This document shows, in pieces, positions 46,320 to 56,913 of a stretch of DNA of 64,000 bases; position 1 is the stretch's first letter; every line of letters begins with the position of its first letter. The notes beneath the pieces were generated by a model. The model was not told where the DNA came from. It worked only from the letters and a program-made list of their open reading frames with translations, and did not search any database. A program made the translations under genes and the position numbers. The DNA is taken from NCBI GenBank assembly GCA_949287835.1, contig CASEHV010000011.1, positions 101,181 through 165,180 of the forward strand, read 5' to 3'. Origin of the DNA: an uncultured Helicobacter sp. Lineage in GTDB: Bacteria; Campylobacterota; Campylobacteria; Campylobacterales; Helicobacteraceae.

Positions 46320-49300
46320 TCACCCCGTATTTCTTATTCCCTGTGCTATGCCGATGATTGTGCCATGTATCTGCTCCATGAGGCGATGTTTTAGCTCTTC
46401 ATATTTTGCTTTCCTGTATTTCTTGATAAGCTCGATTTGCAGTAGGCTAAGTGCCTTTATGCTTGGCATACGGTTTAGAATCTTGCTTGACTCAAGGCTA
46501 TTTTGCAATAACTTATCCTCATTTCTCACTATCAATAACCACTGCAATGTTGTTTGATATTCATCATAAATCTTAGACCATATAGCATTACGTAGCTCTG
46601 CATTCTCCACAAAAGCATTATACTCACTCGCTATATCCATATCCACATTGATAAATCCACGTGCAATATTATCTATTGTCGTCTTGAAAAACACAGAATC
46701 CTCATAGTATTCCCTAAGCAAAGAGACCTCACCGATACTAGCAAGAGCGCTGCCAAGACCATACCACGCTGGGATAATAGAGCGATTCTGTGTCCATGCA
46801 AATACCCACGGAATAGCACGCAAATCCTCGATACTCTGGGAATCTTTACGTTTGCTAGGACGAGAACCCAAGTTTAGATTCTGTATAAACTCAATGGGCG
46901 TGGCATTTTTGAAATAAGTCATAAATCCATGCGTGTTGTATGCCAAATCGCGATAGATGTTATATGAGATTTGCGAGATTTCATCTAACGTTTGTGTGTA
47001 GTGCTTTGATTCTCTTGTCATGAAATGCTCATTGTCTTGACTGGATTTCATGCTGTGAATTTTGGTTGTGTTGCGGGTTTCATCATTTTTAGGCTGTGCT
47101 GTGTCATTTTGAGGATAAGAATCTGTCATTATGAATGAATGTGAAGAATCTTTAGAATCTAGATTCTGTTTTTCCATAGATTCCAAAGATGTTTCGCTAC
47201 CGCTCAACATGACGTCTTTTGTCATTCTGAACGTATGTGAAGAATCTTTAGATTCCATATTCACCCCAAAGTAGTCATATACAGATTTCTTAAATAAACT
47301 AGATAGCGTAAGTGCAAAACTGCGAATGGCAATTTTTGGATTAAGATAACGCGATGAGATAATCTCGCCTTGCTCTGTAGTCTTTAATGTCGTGCCGATA
47401 CTTCGCATAGGCAGGGCAAAAAGTGAGTTTTCAAGTTCGCCTCCGCCCCTGCTGACACTCCCGCCTTTACCATGAAATAGCATAAAATGCAGACCTAGAC
47501 GCTCCTCTAGCTTCATGAGATTATCGATAGCCTTGTATAAAGAATAACTAGCGGTAAAAATCCCTCCATTCTTACTAGAATCCGAATAGCCAATCATAAT
47601 CTGCTGGGCATTGCCTAAGTCATTTAAATATTGTCTGTAATGGGCATTGTTGGCAAGAGATTCCAAAATGCCGCTTGCATTCTCCAAGTCATCTATGGTC
47701 TCAAATAGCGGCGTGATAAAAATCTGTGCATGTCCCTCCTTGATACTTTCGCCACTCTCATTACTCTTTCCCCTCTGCCAAAGCGATGAGCAATACGCAA
47801 GATAAAGCACAGAGAGTAAATCACTAGCGCTTGTAGTCATGGAGACAATAAAGCTTTTTAGCACATCTTTAGAAATCGCATTTTTAGCCCACAGCACACG
47901 TAAAAATGCATTTAACGTCCTTCTAGCATCGATGCTAACCTCCCATAAAATGCTATTTAGATTAATGGGTGGCTCACTTAGTGCCTTGTTTAGAATCTCA
48001 ATTTTCTTACTCTCGCTTTGAGTGGCAAAGTCGCTATCTGTATATCCTAGTTTGCATAGCACCTCGGCTACCGCATAAATATAATTATCCCTATGCTCTC
48101 TGAAGTCTAGTTGCATGAGATGAAAGCCCCCTAGCAAAACAAGATTCCTAAAGCTCTTTAGACGTCTGCTAGATAGCTCATCTAGTGAGGAGATAAGCAT
48201 GTCTATATCCTCTATTAGCTCATTTGGATTCTCATAAGTAAAGTCTATGGGATTTGGTGAATTAACCTTTAATAGATGATTTTGCAGTTTTTGCTTCATC
48301 AAAAATAGCTTTGCACGAAATGGCTCTCTTTGGTGCATTTTCTGCGAGGCTTGATTGAGATATGCCACTTCGCTTTGCAGGGATTTCTCTAGCTTTTCGC
48401 TTAGATGGCAGAGGTCGGCAGATATGGATAGCTCACGAAATAGCTTGTTTATCTCCTTTATATATGTATTGATAATGACTTCATGCTGCATTTTCATAAC
48501 CTTCGTCATAAGCTCATTGCTTACATACGGATTCCCATCTCTATCGCCCCCAATCCAGCTTCCTAGCTTTATGGGGGAGAATTTCAGCGGTTTGTTTAGC
48601 TTATTTGAGACTTGATTTAGCACATGTAAGGCACTTGGGATAATGCTATTTTCTACGATGAATAAAAGATTATCTAGCTCGAATATCACCTCTAGCTTTT
48701 CACTTCGCACAAGATGACTTTTCCACAAGAGATTTAGTCTGTATTTGATATTTTCACAGCTTTTTTTCATCTCGCCATCATAGTTATGCGTATCCATGTG
48801 TAGCAGATGATCTATATTATCTAGCTCTTTTGTAATCTCTTGATGTGCCTCTAGGAATGTCCTGCGTCTTGACTCTGTGGGGTGTGCGGTAAAAACGGGA
48901 TAGAAGCGAATGGATTCTAAGACCATATTGCAATCTGCCCTATCAAAGCCATCTTTTTGCAGACTTTGATATGCGGATTCTATACTTTTTGAGACACTTG
49001 CAATTTTTGCTTCCTCTTGTTCCTCATAGATGTTTAAGATGATGTTATAAAGGGAACATGCTTTGATAATATCTGCTAAATGCGCACTTTCACTAATCTC
49101 ATGCAATAAGTCTTTTAGCTTTTGCATTGGGTTTTTGGTGTGGTTTATGTCATTGTGAGTCTGTATCGAGTCATTTTTAGGCTGTGCTGTGTCATTCTGA
49201 GCATTAAGCGAAGAATCTCTAAAATCCAAATTCCCAACACGACTATCCCCTCTCACAGAGGCATTAGCAATATCGCCTAGATGTTCAAAGAGAGAAAGAA

Positions 49301-49388
49301 AAACAGATTTGACTTCTTTATTATTATAATCTATCACTTCTAGCAGTATGTTTTGTAAGATTTCATATTTTTTTGGATTTTCCTGCAT
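46320..49388 (-). CDS. ppc: Phosphoenolpyruvate carboxylase with repeat-derived insertions
   Basis: Anaplerotic enzyme forming oxaloacetate from PEP and bicarbonate. Catalytic motifs are intact: FTAHPTESRRRTFLEAHQ (His near 167), MIGYSDSSKNGGIFTASYSL (near 600), FHGKGGSVSRGGG (near 640) and the C-terminal RNTG. The protein is 1022 aa against about 880-900. The excess is two repeat-derived blocks at about residues 58-86 and 709-769. AAGGAAAGAC precedes the ATG. Its upstream gap holds the divergent ilvC promoter. Confidence 0.95.
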   Translation of the reverse strand: MQENPKKYEILQNILLEVIDYNNKEVKSVFLSLFEHLGDIANASVRGDSRVGNLDFRDSSLNAQNDTAQPKNDSIQTHNDINHTKNPMQKLKDLLHEISESAHLADIIKACSLYNIILNIYEEQEEAKIASVSKSIESAYQSLQKDGFDRADCNMVLESIRFYPVFTAHPTESRRRTFLEAHQEITKELDNIDHLLHMDTHNYDGEMKKSCENIKYRLNLLWKSHLVRSEKLEVIFELDNLLFIVENSIIPSALHVLNQVSNKLNKPLKFSPIKLGSWIGGDRDGNPYVSNELMTKVMKMQHEVIINTYIKEINKLFRELSISADLCHLSEKLEKSLQSEVAYLNQASQKMHQREPFRAKLFLMKQKLQNHLLKVNSPNPIDFTYENPNELIEDIDMLISSLDELSSRRLKSFRNLVLLGGFHLMQLDFREHRDNYIYAVAEVLCKLGYTDSDFATQSESKKIEILNKALSEPPINLNSILWEVSIDARRTLNAFLRVLWAKNAISKDVLKSFIVSMTTSASDLLSVLYLAYCSSLWQRGKSNESGESIKEGHAQIFITPLFETIDDLENASGILESLANNAHYRQYLNDLGNAQQIMIGYSDSSKNGGIFTASYSLYKAIDNLMKLEERLGLHFMLFHGKGGSVSRGGGELENSLFALPMRSIGTTLKTTEQGEIISSRYLNPKIAIRSFALTLSSLFKKSVYDYFGVNMESKDSSHTFRMTKDVMLSGSETSLESMEKQNLDSKDSSHSFIMTDSYPQNDTAQPKNDETRNTTKIHSMKSSQDNEHFMTRESKHYTQTLDEISQISYNIYRDLAYNTHGFMTYFKNATPIEFIQNLNLGSRPSKRKDSQSIEDLRAIPWVFAWTQNRSIIPAWYGLGSALASIGEVSLLREYYEDSVFFKTTIDNIARGFINVDMDIASEYNAFVENAELRNAIWSKIYDEYQTTLQWLLIVRNEDKLLQNSLESSKILNRMPSIKALSLLQIELIKKYRKAKYEELKHRLMEQIHGTIIGIAQGIRNTG
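47085..47260 (-). repeat. In-frame A/B repeat block inside Ppc (C-terminal half)
   Basis: Coding strand: A (KDSSHTFRMTK), B (VMLSGSETSLES), filler (MEKQNLDSK), A (DSSHSFIMTD), and a short Asn-Asp tail (QNDTAQPKND). Both A copies use the longer spacer and are read FRMT/FIMT. Confidence 0.85.
49130..49216 (-). repeat. In-frame module A block near the Ppc N-terminus
   Basis: Coding strand: RDSSLNAQND followed by short units TAQPKND, SIQTHND, INHTKN. It lies before LHEISESAHLADIIKACSLY, where the enzyme sequence resumes. Confidence 0.82.
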
Positions 49389-49450
49389 GTCTTTCCTTAT
49401 GCGTGGTTTTAGGAATTATAGCGATTAATTCATCATTGTAACAATAGGTC

Positions 49451-49477
49451 TTGTCATAATATGGTTTTTGGTATAAT
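49451..49477 (+). promoter_or_regulatory. Candidate ilvC promoter
   Basis: TTGTCA at 49451-49456 and TATAAT at 49472-49477, 15 bases apart, in the 117-base gap between divergent ppc and ilvC. AAGGA lies before the ATG at 49506. The -10 matches consensus; spacing is short, but Helicobacter sigma-80 is tolerant. Confidence 0.6.
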
Positions 49478-49496
49478 GTAGTGATTTTATATTTAA

Positions 49497-50531
<1,035 letters not shown>

Positions 50532-50664
50532 GTTTATCTACAATTAATATTATAATGAGAAACTCCTGCCTCTTTTGGTAGGGGCATTGTTACCTCTTAG
50601 AATCTTTTACTTTATTAAATGCAAAAGCCTTTTTTATAAATTTGACTTTATTTATGAAATAAAA

Positions 50665-53600
50665 TTATCTCTTCGAAATCTCAACACCCCTTTTCTTAGC
50701 AATCCACTCACTAAGTCTAGCAAGATAGCTATAAAACAAAGGCACAAAGAAAATCGCAAGGAAGGTTGCAGCTAGCATGCCTCCTATGACGCCAGTGGCA
50801 ATAGAATGCCTACTTAGCGCTCCCGCACCGCTAGATAACGCTAGAGGCAACACTCCTAAAGTAAAGCATAGCGATGTCATCACTATGGGGCGGAAACGCA
50901 TTTTTGTAGCAAGGATCGCAGAATCTAAAATGCCTTTATTTTCTCTCTCCCTTAGCTGTGTGGCAAACTCGACTATCAAAATCGCATTTTTTGCCGCTAG
51001 GGCAATTAATACCAAAAGACCCACTTGGAAATAAATATCATTCTCTAATCCTCTAAGCCATGTGGCAAGGAAGGCGCCAAACACCGCAAAAGGCACGGCA
51101 GATAGCACGGCTATTGGCATTAGCCATCTTTCATATTGTGCCACCAGAATCAAAAATACAAATACAAGACCAAAGATAAAGGCAAGACTTCCGCTACTAG
51201 CACTTACCTTTTCTTGATAGGTAGAACCCGCATAGGCAATGTCATAGCCATTTGGCAGAACCTCCGCGGCGACTTCTTCCATAGCGCGAATTGCATCACC
51301 ACTAGAGTAACCATCTTCTGGGAATCCTAGTATTTGTGCGGCAGGGAAAAGATTGAATCTACTTACAATCTCGGCGCCAATGACACGCTTAAAGGTAAGC
51401 AGTGAAGATAGCGGGACGAGATTCCCATCACTTGATTTCACAAAGATATTTTTCGCATCTTCTACCCTCTTTCTGAAATTCTGCTCACTTTGTGCTATAA
51501 CCCTAAATGTGCGGTTATACAACTCAAAATTATTCACATAATAGTTACCAAAAGTAACCTGCATCGTGCGGAAAACATCATTAATATTAACATTTAACGC
51601 ACTTGCCTTTTCTCTATTCAAAATCACCTCATACTGCGGCGTATCCACAGATAGCGAGGTAAATGCCATTTTAATCTCTTTTCGTTTATTGACTTTTTCT
51701 AGCAATAAATCCGTGTATTTTTTAAGCTCATTTAACCCCTCTCCATTTTTGCTTTGTAAGAAAACATTTACGCCACTAGAATCTAGTCCGATTATCGTGG
51801 GTGCTTGAACGAATTTAAATGCCCCGTTTGGATAATTTTTCATCTCATTTGTTAGACTATTTATAATATCTGTGTCGCTTTCATTTTTACCCTTACGCTC
51901 ACTCCAATCTTTTAGCCGAATAAAGCCTATGCCCCCGCTACTTTTGAATCCATTAGCAAGAAAGCTAAAGCCTGCAATAAGGCTAGATTCTGCGATAAGC
52001 GGATTTTTCTCTAACACTTTGTATAAATCTAGCTGGGTATTTTTCGTCCTAGAAAGCGATGCACCTTCTGGGAGGATTGTATGCACGACTACCACGCCCA
52101 TGTCTTCCTTTGGCACAAGAGATTTTGAGACTTTAGTATAGATTTGATAAGTGGCAAAAATGCAGATAAGAAAAAGCAATAATGCCAAAAGACCATATCG
52201 CAATACCCTAGAAACTTGTGCGGAAAATAGCAAAGTTAGCTTGTCAAAAACCTCATTAAATTTTCGCACAGGATAGATGGCAGGTGAATGCGTAGGCTTT
52301 AGAAAAATCGCACACAAAGATGGCGTAAGCGAGAGAGCAACGCAACCAGAGATAACCACAGATATGACTATAGTAATAGCAAATTGCTTATAAATCTCAC
52401 CGCTAAAGCCACCCATGAATGCCACGGGGATAAATACCGCACTTAGCACTAGCACGATAGCTATTACTGGTCCTGTGATTTCTCCCATGGATTTTATGGT
52501 AGCTTCTTTGGCACTTAACCCCTCCTCGTGCATGATTCTCTCTACATTTTCTATGACGATTATGGCATCATCGACTACGATTCCAATGGCTAGAATGAGA
52601 CCAAAAAGCGTGAGTAAATTAATAGAGAATCCAAACGCATAAAGCCCTGCAAATGTGCCTATGATAGATACAGGAATGGCAATGACAGGAATAATCGTAG
52701 CCCTTAGATTCTGTAAAAATAAATAAATCACTAGCACAACTAGGATTATAGCCTCTATGAAAGTCTTAATCACCTCATGTATAGAGGCATGGATAAATTC
52801 TGTGGGGCGATATGGATTTGCGTATTTTAGCCCTTGAGGGAATTTCTGCGATAGCCTTGCTATGGTAGCATTGACTTTATCTGCGACTTCTATCATGTTA
52901 GCACCAGGGAGGAGCGTTACGCGTATAGGCACAGATGAGCGACCATTGTAGTAGCCATACTCAAGGTAATCCTGCGCTCCTAACTCTACTCTTGCCACAT
53001 CTTTTAGTCTAAGGGTAGAACCATCGACATTAGCGCGAATGATAATGTTTCTAAACTCATCTTCGCTAGTTAAAAGACCTTTTGTCGTGAATGTGTATGA
53101 AAACTGCGAGGAATCTATTGGCTCCTGCCCTAGCTTTCCTGGGGCAAATTGTGAGTTCTGCTCTTGTATTTTAGAGATGACCTCTAGGGGCGTTAGTGAA
53201 TATGTGGCAAGTTTATCGGGTTTTAGCCAGATTCTCATCGAATAATTCATAAGACTCCATAAATCCACATCACCCACGCCTTTTATGCGTTTTAACTCAT
53301 CGATGACATTTAACACGACATAGTTTGCTATGAAAAGTCGTGTGTGTGCGGGATTATCAGAGAAGAATTGATAAAGTCCTAGCACGGCGGTGGAGTTTTT
53401 ACGAACAGTTACGCCTAGCCTTTGAACCTCACTTGGAAGCTGATTTAGCACGGCTTGAACGCGGTTATTTACATATACCACTGCCATATCTGGATTTGTT
53501 TCATTATCAAAGAAAACATTTAGATTCATCGTGCCACTAGAAGTCGTAGAAGTCTGCATGTAAATCATCCCCTCAACGCCGTTAATACTATTTTCTAGCA

Positions 53601-53793
53601 CACTTGCAACGGTCGTAGAGATAGTCTCCGCATTTGCACCTGGATAATCTGCCCTAACGACAACCTGCGTTGGCACAAGCTTTGGATACTGCTCTATTGG
53701 CAGTGAGAACATACAAAGCATACCTGCTATGACTATGATTATGGATATTACAGCCGAAAATGCAGGACGATTAATAAAGAATTTAGAAAGCAC
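50665..53793 (-). CDS. RND multidrug efflux transporter, AcrB/HAE1 family
   Basis: Inner-membrane proton-driven pump of a tripartite efflux system. GTG 53793, preceded by TTAGGAGAGA, gives 1042 aa starting [18 protein letters not shown]. Proton-relay residues are present: the Asp pair in [20 protein letters not shown] and the TM10 lysine in [17 protein letters not shown]. Length and two large periplasmic loops are normal. No membrane-fusion or TolC-like gene is adjacent, so it must borrow partners from another locus. Substrate unknown. Confidence 0.92.
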   Translation of the reverse strand: MLSKFFINRPAFSAVISIIIVIAGMLCMFSLPIEQYPKLVPTQVVVRADYPGANAETISTTVASVLENSINGVEGMIYMQTSTTSSGTMNLNVFFDNETNPDMAVVYVNNRVQAVLNQLPSEVQRLGVTVRKNSTAVLGLYQFFSDNPAHTRLFIANYVVLNVIDELKRIKGVGDVDLWSLMNYSMRIWLKPDKLATYSLTPLEVISKIQEQNSQFAPGKLGQEPIDSSQFSYTFTTKGLLTSEDEFRNIIIRANVDGSTLRLKDVARVELGAQDYLEYGYYNGRSSVPIRVTLLPGANMIEVADKVNATIARLSQKFPQGLKYANPYRPTEFIHASIHEVIKTFIEAIILVVLVIYLFLQNLRATIIPVIAIPVSIIGTFAGLYAFGFSINLLTLFGLILAIGIVVDDAIIVIENVERIMHEEGLSAKEATIKSMGEITGPVIAIVLVLSAVFIPVAFMGGFSGEIYKQFAITIVISVVISGCVALSLTPSLCAIFLKPTHSPAIYPVRKFNEVFDKLTLLFSAQVSRVLRYGLLALLLFLICIFATYQIYTKVSKSLVPKEDMGVVVVHTILPEGASLSRTKNTQLDLYKVLEKNPLIAESSLIAGFSFLANGFKSSGGIGFIRLKDWSERKGKNESDTDIINSLTNEMKNYPNGAFKFVQAPTIIGLDSSGVNVFLQSKNGEGLNELKKYTDLLLEKVNKRKEIKMAFTSLSVDTPQYEVILNREKASALNVNINDVFRTMQVTFGNYYVNNFELYNRTFRVIAQSEQNFRKRVEDAKNIFVKSSDGNLVPLSSLLTFKRVIGAEIVSRFNLFPAAQILGFPEDGYSSGDAIRAMEEVAAEVLPNGYDIAYAGSTYQEKVSASSGSLAFIFGLVFVFLILVAQYERWLMPIAVLSAVPFAVFGAFLATWLRGLENDIYFQVGLLVLIALAAKNAILIVEFATQLRERENKGILDSAILATKMRFRPIVMTSLCFTLGVLPLALSSGAGALSRHSIATGVIGGMLAATFLAIFFVPLFYSYLARLSEWIAKKRGVEISKR

Positions 53794-53879
53794 AATCTCT
53801 CCTAACAAATGAGGTTTTGGTGAGTGAAAAAGAGATTATATAGAATGCGTAAAAACATATAAATAATGATTCTACATAT

Positions 53880-54639
53880 TTATCGTGATTTTTCTTGTAA
53901 CTCTTCGAATTTATCTAAGATTTCATAATGAGTGCAAGCCTTTTCATAGCCTAAATCACATGCCTTTATATAATATTGCTTTGCCAAAGAGAGATTCCCC
54001 AAAGAGGCATAATCACCAGCAAGACCATCGCATACATAGCCTCTTGTGTGATTGAAATACTCATCTCTTTGCGTATCACATAGATTTTTTTTAATACTGA
54101 TTGCTAATTGTTGATTCTCCTCTACGCCTTGTCCATCAAACATTGAAGCAGCTTTTAAATAGCAAGATAGCATTAGCAAGGAATCTATTCATTATCTCTT
54201 GGTCATAGCCTACATAGTAGTCTGGTATGATTTCCTTTGTTTCGCATGCTCTATTAAAAATATCATATGCTTTTTCATATAAACCTATAAGACTATGTGA
54301 TACTCCAAGGTGGTATAGATTCTCTAAATCTAGCTTGTTTGAATCTAGCCTTGAATAATATTTTATAGCCTCCTCATAGTTGGCTATCATATAATATGCA
54401 GCTGCAATGTTTGCACAACTTCTAAGATAACTTATGCTTAAATCATCATCGCACTCATCGCTTGTCATGCCTATCTGCTCTAAATAGCTCGTGTAATCTG
54501 CACAATATTCTTTATCAAACTCTTTTAAACACCACTCTGAAAATAGCTCTATATCATTTATGGAGATAGAATCTGTTTTTCCATATACCTGATAGCCCAA
54601 TGTTAGAATCAAAATGGTAGCTAGGAATATCCTCTTCAT
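53880..54639 (-). pseudogene. Secreted TPR/Sel1-like repeat protein, frameshifted
   Basis: AGGAGC precedes ATG 54639, giving a signal peptide (MKRIFLATILILTLGYQVYG) and TPR/Sel1-like helical repeats (ANYEEAIKYYSRLDSNK, IGLYEKAYDIFNRACE). Reading stops at 54136. One base out of phase, the family continues (KAASMFDGQGVEENQQLA; SLAKQYYIKACDLGYEKACT) to 53880. The break coincides with a run of four A on the coding strand (54153-54156). Removing one A joins ANAILLFK to AASMFDGQG, giving about 252 aa. Could be genuine decay, phase variation or a sequencing error. Its 5' region nearly abuts yraN. Confidence 0.8.
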
Positions 54640-54661
54640 GCTTTCTTTTAGCTCCTGTGTT

Positions 54662-54997
54662 TTATTGTTGAATCGTAACATTTTCTATAAATGAAATTTG
54701 GTTTTTATAGATACTTACAGCGTCTATGCAGAAGTGATTTGAAAGATTATTTTGCTGCATAAATATCTCTATGCTTTTTATGATTCTATCAAGCTTTTTA
54801 TGATTAATTTTTAGGAGTGGATTCATAACAGAGGAATATTTTACCTCTATGAAATGCAGGATATTATCCTTTTTGAGTATCAAATCAATTTCACCATATC
54901 TGGTATAAAAATTGCGTCCTATGTATTCAAAGCCCATATTACAAAGATACTCTAACGCTAAATCCTCATAATATCTCCCCTTTGATACATTGCTCAT
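54662..54997 (-). CDS. yraN: YraN/UPF0102 family nuclease-like protein
   Basis: The protein is 111 aa, full length for the family. The restriction-endonuclease-like core is seen as GRYYEDLALEYLCNMGFEYI, RYGEIDLILKKDN and LHFIEVKYSS, giving the E...GEID...EVK catalytic pattern. Cellular role unsettled. Immediately upstream of the frameshifted TPR gene on the same strand. Confidence 0.9.
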   Translation of the reverse strand: MSNVSKGRYYEDLALEYLCNMGFEYIGRNFYTRYGEIDLILKKDNILHFIEVKYSSVMNPLLKINHKKLDRIIKSIEIFMQQNNLSNHFCIDAVSIYKNQISFIENVTIQQ

Positions 54998-55189
54998 TTA
55001 TAACCTATTTAAACATAACATATCCACACCACACAGCAAATAGGCAGAGTGTTACGTTTAGAAAAATATTTAGCAAAAGCAAACCAAACATGACTTAAAT
55101 TCGTCATTCTGAACGAATATGAAGAATCTAAATTCTGTTTTAAATCAGATTTATTTTTATATCAAGCAATAAGAATTAAATAAAACAAA
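54998..55189. repeat. Gap with a linker plus module A copy
   Basis: 55087-55135 reads ACATGACTTAAATTCG, then TCATTCTGAACGAATATGAAG and AATCTAAATTCTG: the ACTTAAATTCG linker followed by an inverted module A. Confidence 0.8.
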
Positions 55190-56794
55190 CTACGACTTAG
55201 ATTCCAAATACTCCCCATAACTTCCTTTAAAGTCAATAATCTTTGGGGTAGAATTGCTTTGTGGCACTAGCTCTATGATTCTATTTGCATACGCCTCTAT
55301 TAGCTCTCTATCATGGCTAACGCATATAACATTCCCGCTAAATTTATACAATGCCTCACCTAGTGCGATGATAGATTCCAAATCAAGATGATTAGTAGGC
55401 TCATCTAGCACGAGGAAATTCCCCCCTTGTAGCATGAGACGACTTATCATCATACGATGTTTTTCGCCACCGCTTAGGGCATTAATAGCCTTCTCCTGCT
55501 CTGCACCGCTAAAAAGCATTCTGCCTAGTGCATTTCGTATTTCATTACTATCTCTTTTCTTATCAAATGCTCTTAGCCATTCATACAAGCTCTCCTCGCC
55601 CTTTATATCCTCGCTTACATTTTGCGGGAAATATCCAAGCTCAACAGTCGCTCCCCATTTAACCGTGCCGCTATCAGCCTTTAAATCCTCTACTAAGATT
55701 CTAAGAAGCGTGCTTTTGCCAATGCCATTTGGACCAATTAGGGCAATCTTATCTCCGGGTAGAATCTTTAAACTCACATTTTCTAATACCCTCTTACTAT
55801 CATAGCTCTTAGATAGATTCTCACACTCAAGTGCCTCATTGCCAATCTGCCGATTTGCCTTAAACATAATACTAGGGTCTCTCCTAGAGCTTAGTGCTAG
55901 TGCCTCTATGTTTAGCTTATCTAACTGCTTTTGGCGACTTGTAGCCTGCCTTGCCTTAGAGGCATTAGCAGAGAATCTACGTATGAAATTCTCTAGCTCC
56001 TCCTTTTCTTTTAGCTTTTTATTTCTCTCGGCTTCTTGCTGCTTTGCAATGAGGGTAGATGCGATATACCAATCATCATAATTCCCGCTAAATTCCCGCA
56101 GTGTGCCAAAGTCCATATCCAAAATGCTATTGCAAACGCTATTTAGGAAATGCCTATCATGAGAGATGACTATCATTGTGCCTTGATGCCTTTTTAGATT
56201 ACTCTCAAGCCATGCTATCGATGGCAAGTCAAGGTTATTTGTAGGCTCATCTAGTAGTAAAATATCTGGCTTTGGGAAAAGCACCTGGGCTAATAGAATC
56301 TTAAACTTATCGCCACCTGTAAGGCTACTCATAAGCTCATTTTGCATGGAGGATTCAAAGCCTAAGTCCTCTAGGATTTTCTCAATAAGCACCTCATACT
56401 CATACATAGGGTCCTCCTCAGCACAGATAATCTCTAGTGAGGCTAACTCCTCATTTACCACATCATCGCTTAAATCCGCATTGGCATACAAATACTCCTT
56501 TCTCTTTATGGCATCATAGAGACGCTTGTTTCCTATTAAAACGGCATCTTTTAGCGATAGCTCCTCAAAGGCGTATTGATTCTGCCCTAGCACACCTAAT
56601 TTTAGATTTGGCGATATATGCACCTCGCCGCTTGTAGGCTCACACTCACCAGATAGAATCTTTAAAAACGTAGATTTCCCAGCACCATTTGCCCCTATCA
56701 AACCATAACGTCTATTAGCACTAAGACGAATATTTATGTCTTCAAATAAAACTCTACTTGCATAACGCATACCTATATTAATAGCCTGTAACAT
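55190..56794 (-). CDS. ABC-F family ATPase (YbiT-like)
   Basis: Cytoplasmic ribosome-associated ATPase without membrane domain, 534 aa. Two nucleotide-binding domains: Walker A GANGAGKST near residue 35 and GPNGIGKST near 350; signature LTGGDKFKILLAQVL (variant) and LSGGEKHRMMISRL; Walker B ILLLDEPTNNLDLPS and FLVLDEPTNHLDLES. Charged linker between the domains (IAKQQEAERNKKLKEKEELE). Closest by eye to YbiT/Uup; which subgroup is uncertain. Confidence 0.92.
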   Translation of the reverse strand: MLQAINIGMRYASRVLFEDINIRLSANRRYGLIGANGAGKSTFLKILSGECEPTSGEVHISPNLKLGVLGQNQYAFEELSLKDAVLIGNKRLYDAIKRKEYLYANADLSDDVVNEELASLEIICAEEDPMYEYEVLIEKILEDLGFESSMQNELMSSLTGGDKFKILLAQVLFPKPDILLLDEPTNNLDLPSIAWLESNLKRHQGTMIVISHDRHFLNSVCNSILDMDFGTLREFSGNYDDWYIASTLIAKQQEAERNKKLKEKEELENFIRRFSANASKARQATSRQKQLDKLNIEALALSSRRDPSIMFKANRQIGNEALECENLSKSYDSKRVLENVSLKILPGDKIALIGPNGIGKSTLLRILVEDLKADSGTVKWGATVELGYFPQNVSEDIKGEESLYEWLRAFDKKRDSNEIRNALGRMLFSGAEQEKAINALSGGEKHRMMISRLMLQGGNFLVLDEPTNHLDLESIIALGEALYKFSGNVICVSHDRELIEAYANRIIELVPQSNSTPKIIDFKGSYGEYLESKS

Positions 56795-56877
56795 ACATAT
56801 CCTTAAGCTAGATTGTCTAAGAATATTATATAAGAATCATAGAGAAATTCCTAGAAATATTCTTAACACAAAAACGA

Positions 56878-56883
56878 TACAAT
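56878..56883 (+). promoter_or_regulatory. Candidate -10 element for ccoG
   Basis: TACAAT in the context CGATACAATACCC, 30 bases before the ccoG ATG at 56914; AAGGTAAGGAG is the ribosome binding site. The gap separates divergent transcription of the ABC-F gene. Confidence 0.35.
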
Positions 56884-56913
56884 ACCCACATTTTTTAAGG
56901 TAAGGAGTAAAGA

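Noticed and set aside
50555..50590. Rho-independent terminator after ilvC
   Set aside because: CCTGCC and GGTAGG can pair weakly with a G-T mismatch, but no T-run follows.
51566..52141. Plus-strand reading frames inside the RND gene
   Set aside because: Antisense shadows of a strongly conserved coding region; composition is what complementary Leu/Ser-rich membrane codons produce.
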